Assembly (NCBI GenBank): GCA_900556665.1
Contig: USPX01000155.1
Location: 1-5,391, forward strand
Direction of reading: 5' to 3'
DNA length: 5,391 bases
DNA from: an uncultured Eubacteriales bacterium
GTDB taxonomy: Bacteria; Bacillota_A; Clostridia; Lachnospirales; Cellulosilyticaceae
The notes under the pieces are model-generated. The model saw only the letters and a list, made by a program, of their open reading frames with translations. It was not told the DNA's origin and did not search any database. Below, in pieces: positions 5,116 to 5,391 of this stretch (positions are counted from its first letter, which is position 1; the number at the start of each line of letters is the position of its first letter). A program made the position numbers and the translations under genes.

Positions 5116-5168
5116 ATATAAAGGAAATGCACTTGTTATAAATAACATTTAATAGAAAGGATGGATAT

Positions 5169-5391
5169 ATGATGGACGATGCATTCAAGAAAAAAACATA
5201 TAAAAATGGTATGTTGTGGGTGCTTGATAAAATTTGGTTTGATGAGATCATGCAATTGATTTATATTAATACCACTGAAAAATCTGTATATAATCACGCA
5301 CGCAGACAAGGTGAAGATAAGTATAGTTTACACGAAAAAAAATTTACTATAGCTATTAGTATTGATACACCACAGGTTGCCAATAGATTGA
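5169..5391 (+). CDS. Unrecognised protein, N-terminal part (3' end outside window); possible small regulator
   Basis: The frame opens at ATG 5169 (a second ATG follows at 5172) and runs without a stop to the right edge, giving 74 residues. AGAAAGGATGG at 5154-5164 serves as ribosome site, and a good promoter lies upstream. The ATG at 5161 meets a stop after three codons. The protein begins MMDDAFKKKTYKNG and contains FDEIMQLIYINTTEKSVYNH-ARRQG (about residues 26-50). A helix, turn, and a second basic helix with K-S-V-Y-N-H-A-R-R could be a helix-turn-helix DNA-binding unit, but I cannot match it to a family. The operator-like repeats around its promoter would suit an autoregulated phage repressor. 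Alternatively it may be an early replication-side gene, since in a circular genome the replication gene at the left edge would follow it. Confidence 0.55.
   Translation, partial: MMDDAFKKKTYKNGMLWVLDKIWFDEIMQLIYINTTEKSVYNHARRQGEDKYSLHEKKFTIAISIDTPQVANRL

Larger units (their letters stand above)
4751..5168. other. Structured intergenic region (origin/packaging/control region candidate)
   Basis: About 418 very AT-rich bases without a convincing gene. It holds the 33-bp hairpin (4765-4836), an inverted repeat AAATGTAGGT 4892-4901 / ACCTACATTT 5019-5028 enclosing a 10-bp hairpin (4947-4970), direct repeats of CAGGTAAA (4909-4916, 5029-5036), and the promoter with ACATTT-type repeats (5061-5152). 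In filamentous phages the intergenic region after the assembly genes carries the strand origins and the packaging signal, so this is the best place for them here. No specific nick site can be named. Confidence 0.6.

Noticed and set aside
5103..5127. dif-like resemblance around TAATATAT overlapping the -10 region
   Set aside because: The match is limited to AT-rich bases of the promoter and the arms do not align with an 11-6-11 layout.

Overview
The window holds most of the genome of a filamentous phage (inovirus) or integrated inoviral prophage from an AT-rich, low-GC bacterium, most likely Bacillota. Evidence for the host type is the AT-rich sequence, strong AGGAGG-type ribosome sites, and protein styles (ssDNA-binding protein, minor coat C-terminus, pVI-like protein, short Zot ATPase) that resemble inoviral proteins I recall from Firmicutes. 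A Negativicutes host such as Veillonella would fit, but the sequence alone does not settle it.

All recognisable genes lie on the + strand and are tightly packed. In order they are: the 3' end of a probable replication initiation protein (open at the left edge, to 616); a gene V-like ssDNA-binding protein (704-1021); a small single-span membrane protein (1091-1324); a tiny 35-residue membrane protein (1330-1437); the major coat preprotein (1453-1707); a large 624-residue minor coat/adsorption protein (1762-3636); a two-span pVI-like membrane protein (3648-3899); and the Zot/pI-type assembly ATPase (3911-4750). This is the same functional order as in Ff phages: replication and ssDNA binding, then small virion proteins and coat, then adsorption cap, pVI, and pI. 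No secretin (pIV), integrase or transposase is visible.

After the ATPase gene comes about 420 bases without a convincing gene (4751-5168), rich in secondary structure. It contains a near-perfect 33-bp hairpin, a 10-bp hairpin followed by a T-rich run, an inverted repeat enclosing that hairpin, and a promoter surrounded by repeated ACATTT/AAATGT half-sites, one pair of which forms a perfect 16-bp palindrome. This looks like the phage intergenic region (termination, origin or packaging) joined to an operator-promoter region. That promoter drives an unrecognised gene starting at 5169 and cut by the right edge, possibly a small DNA-binding regulator.

Presumed life cycle (inference from gene families): Rep starts rolling-circle replication; the ssDNA-binding protein coats the + strand; coat preproteins go to the inner membrane; the ATPase drives extrusion, with the small proteins and the pVI/pIII-like proteins forming the virion ends. 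The most interesting items are the long hairpins at 1008-1065 and 4765-4836, the fact that every G-T pair in three of the hairpins is tolerated only on the + strand, the operator-like repeat cluster at 5061-5152, and the overlooked tiny gene at 1330-1437.
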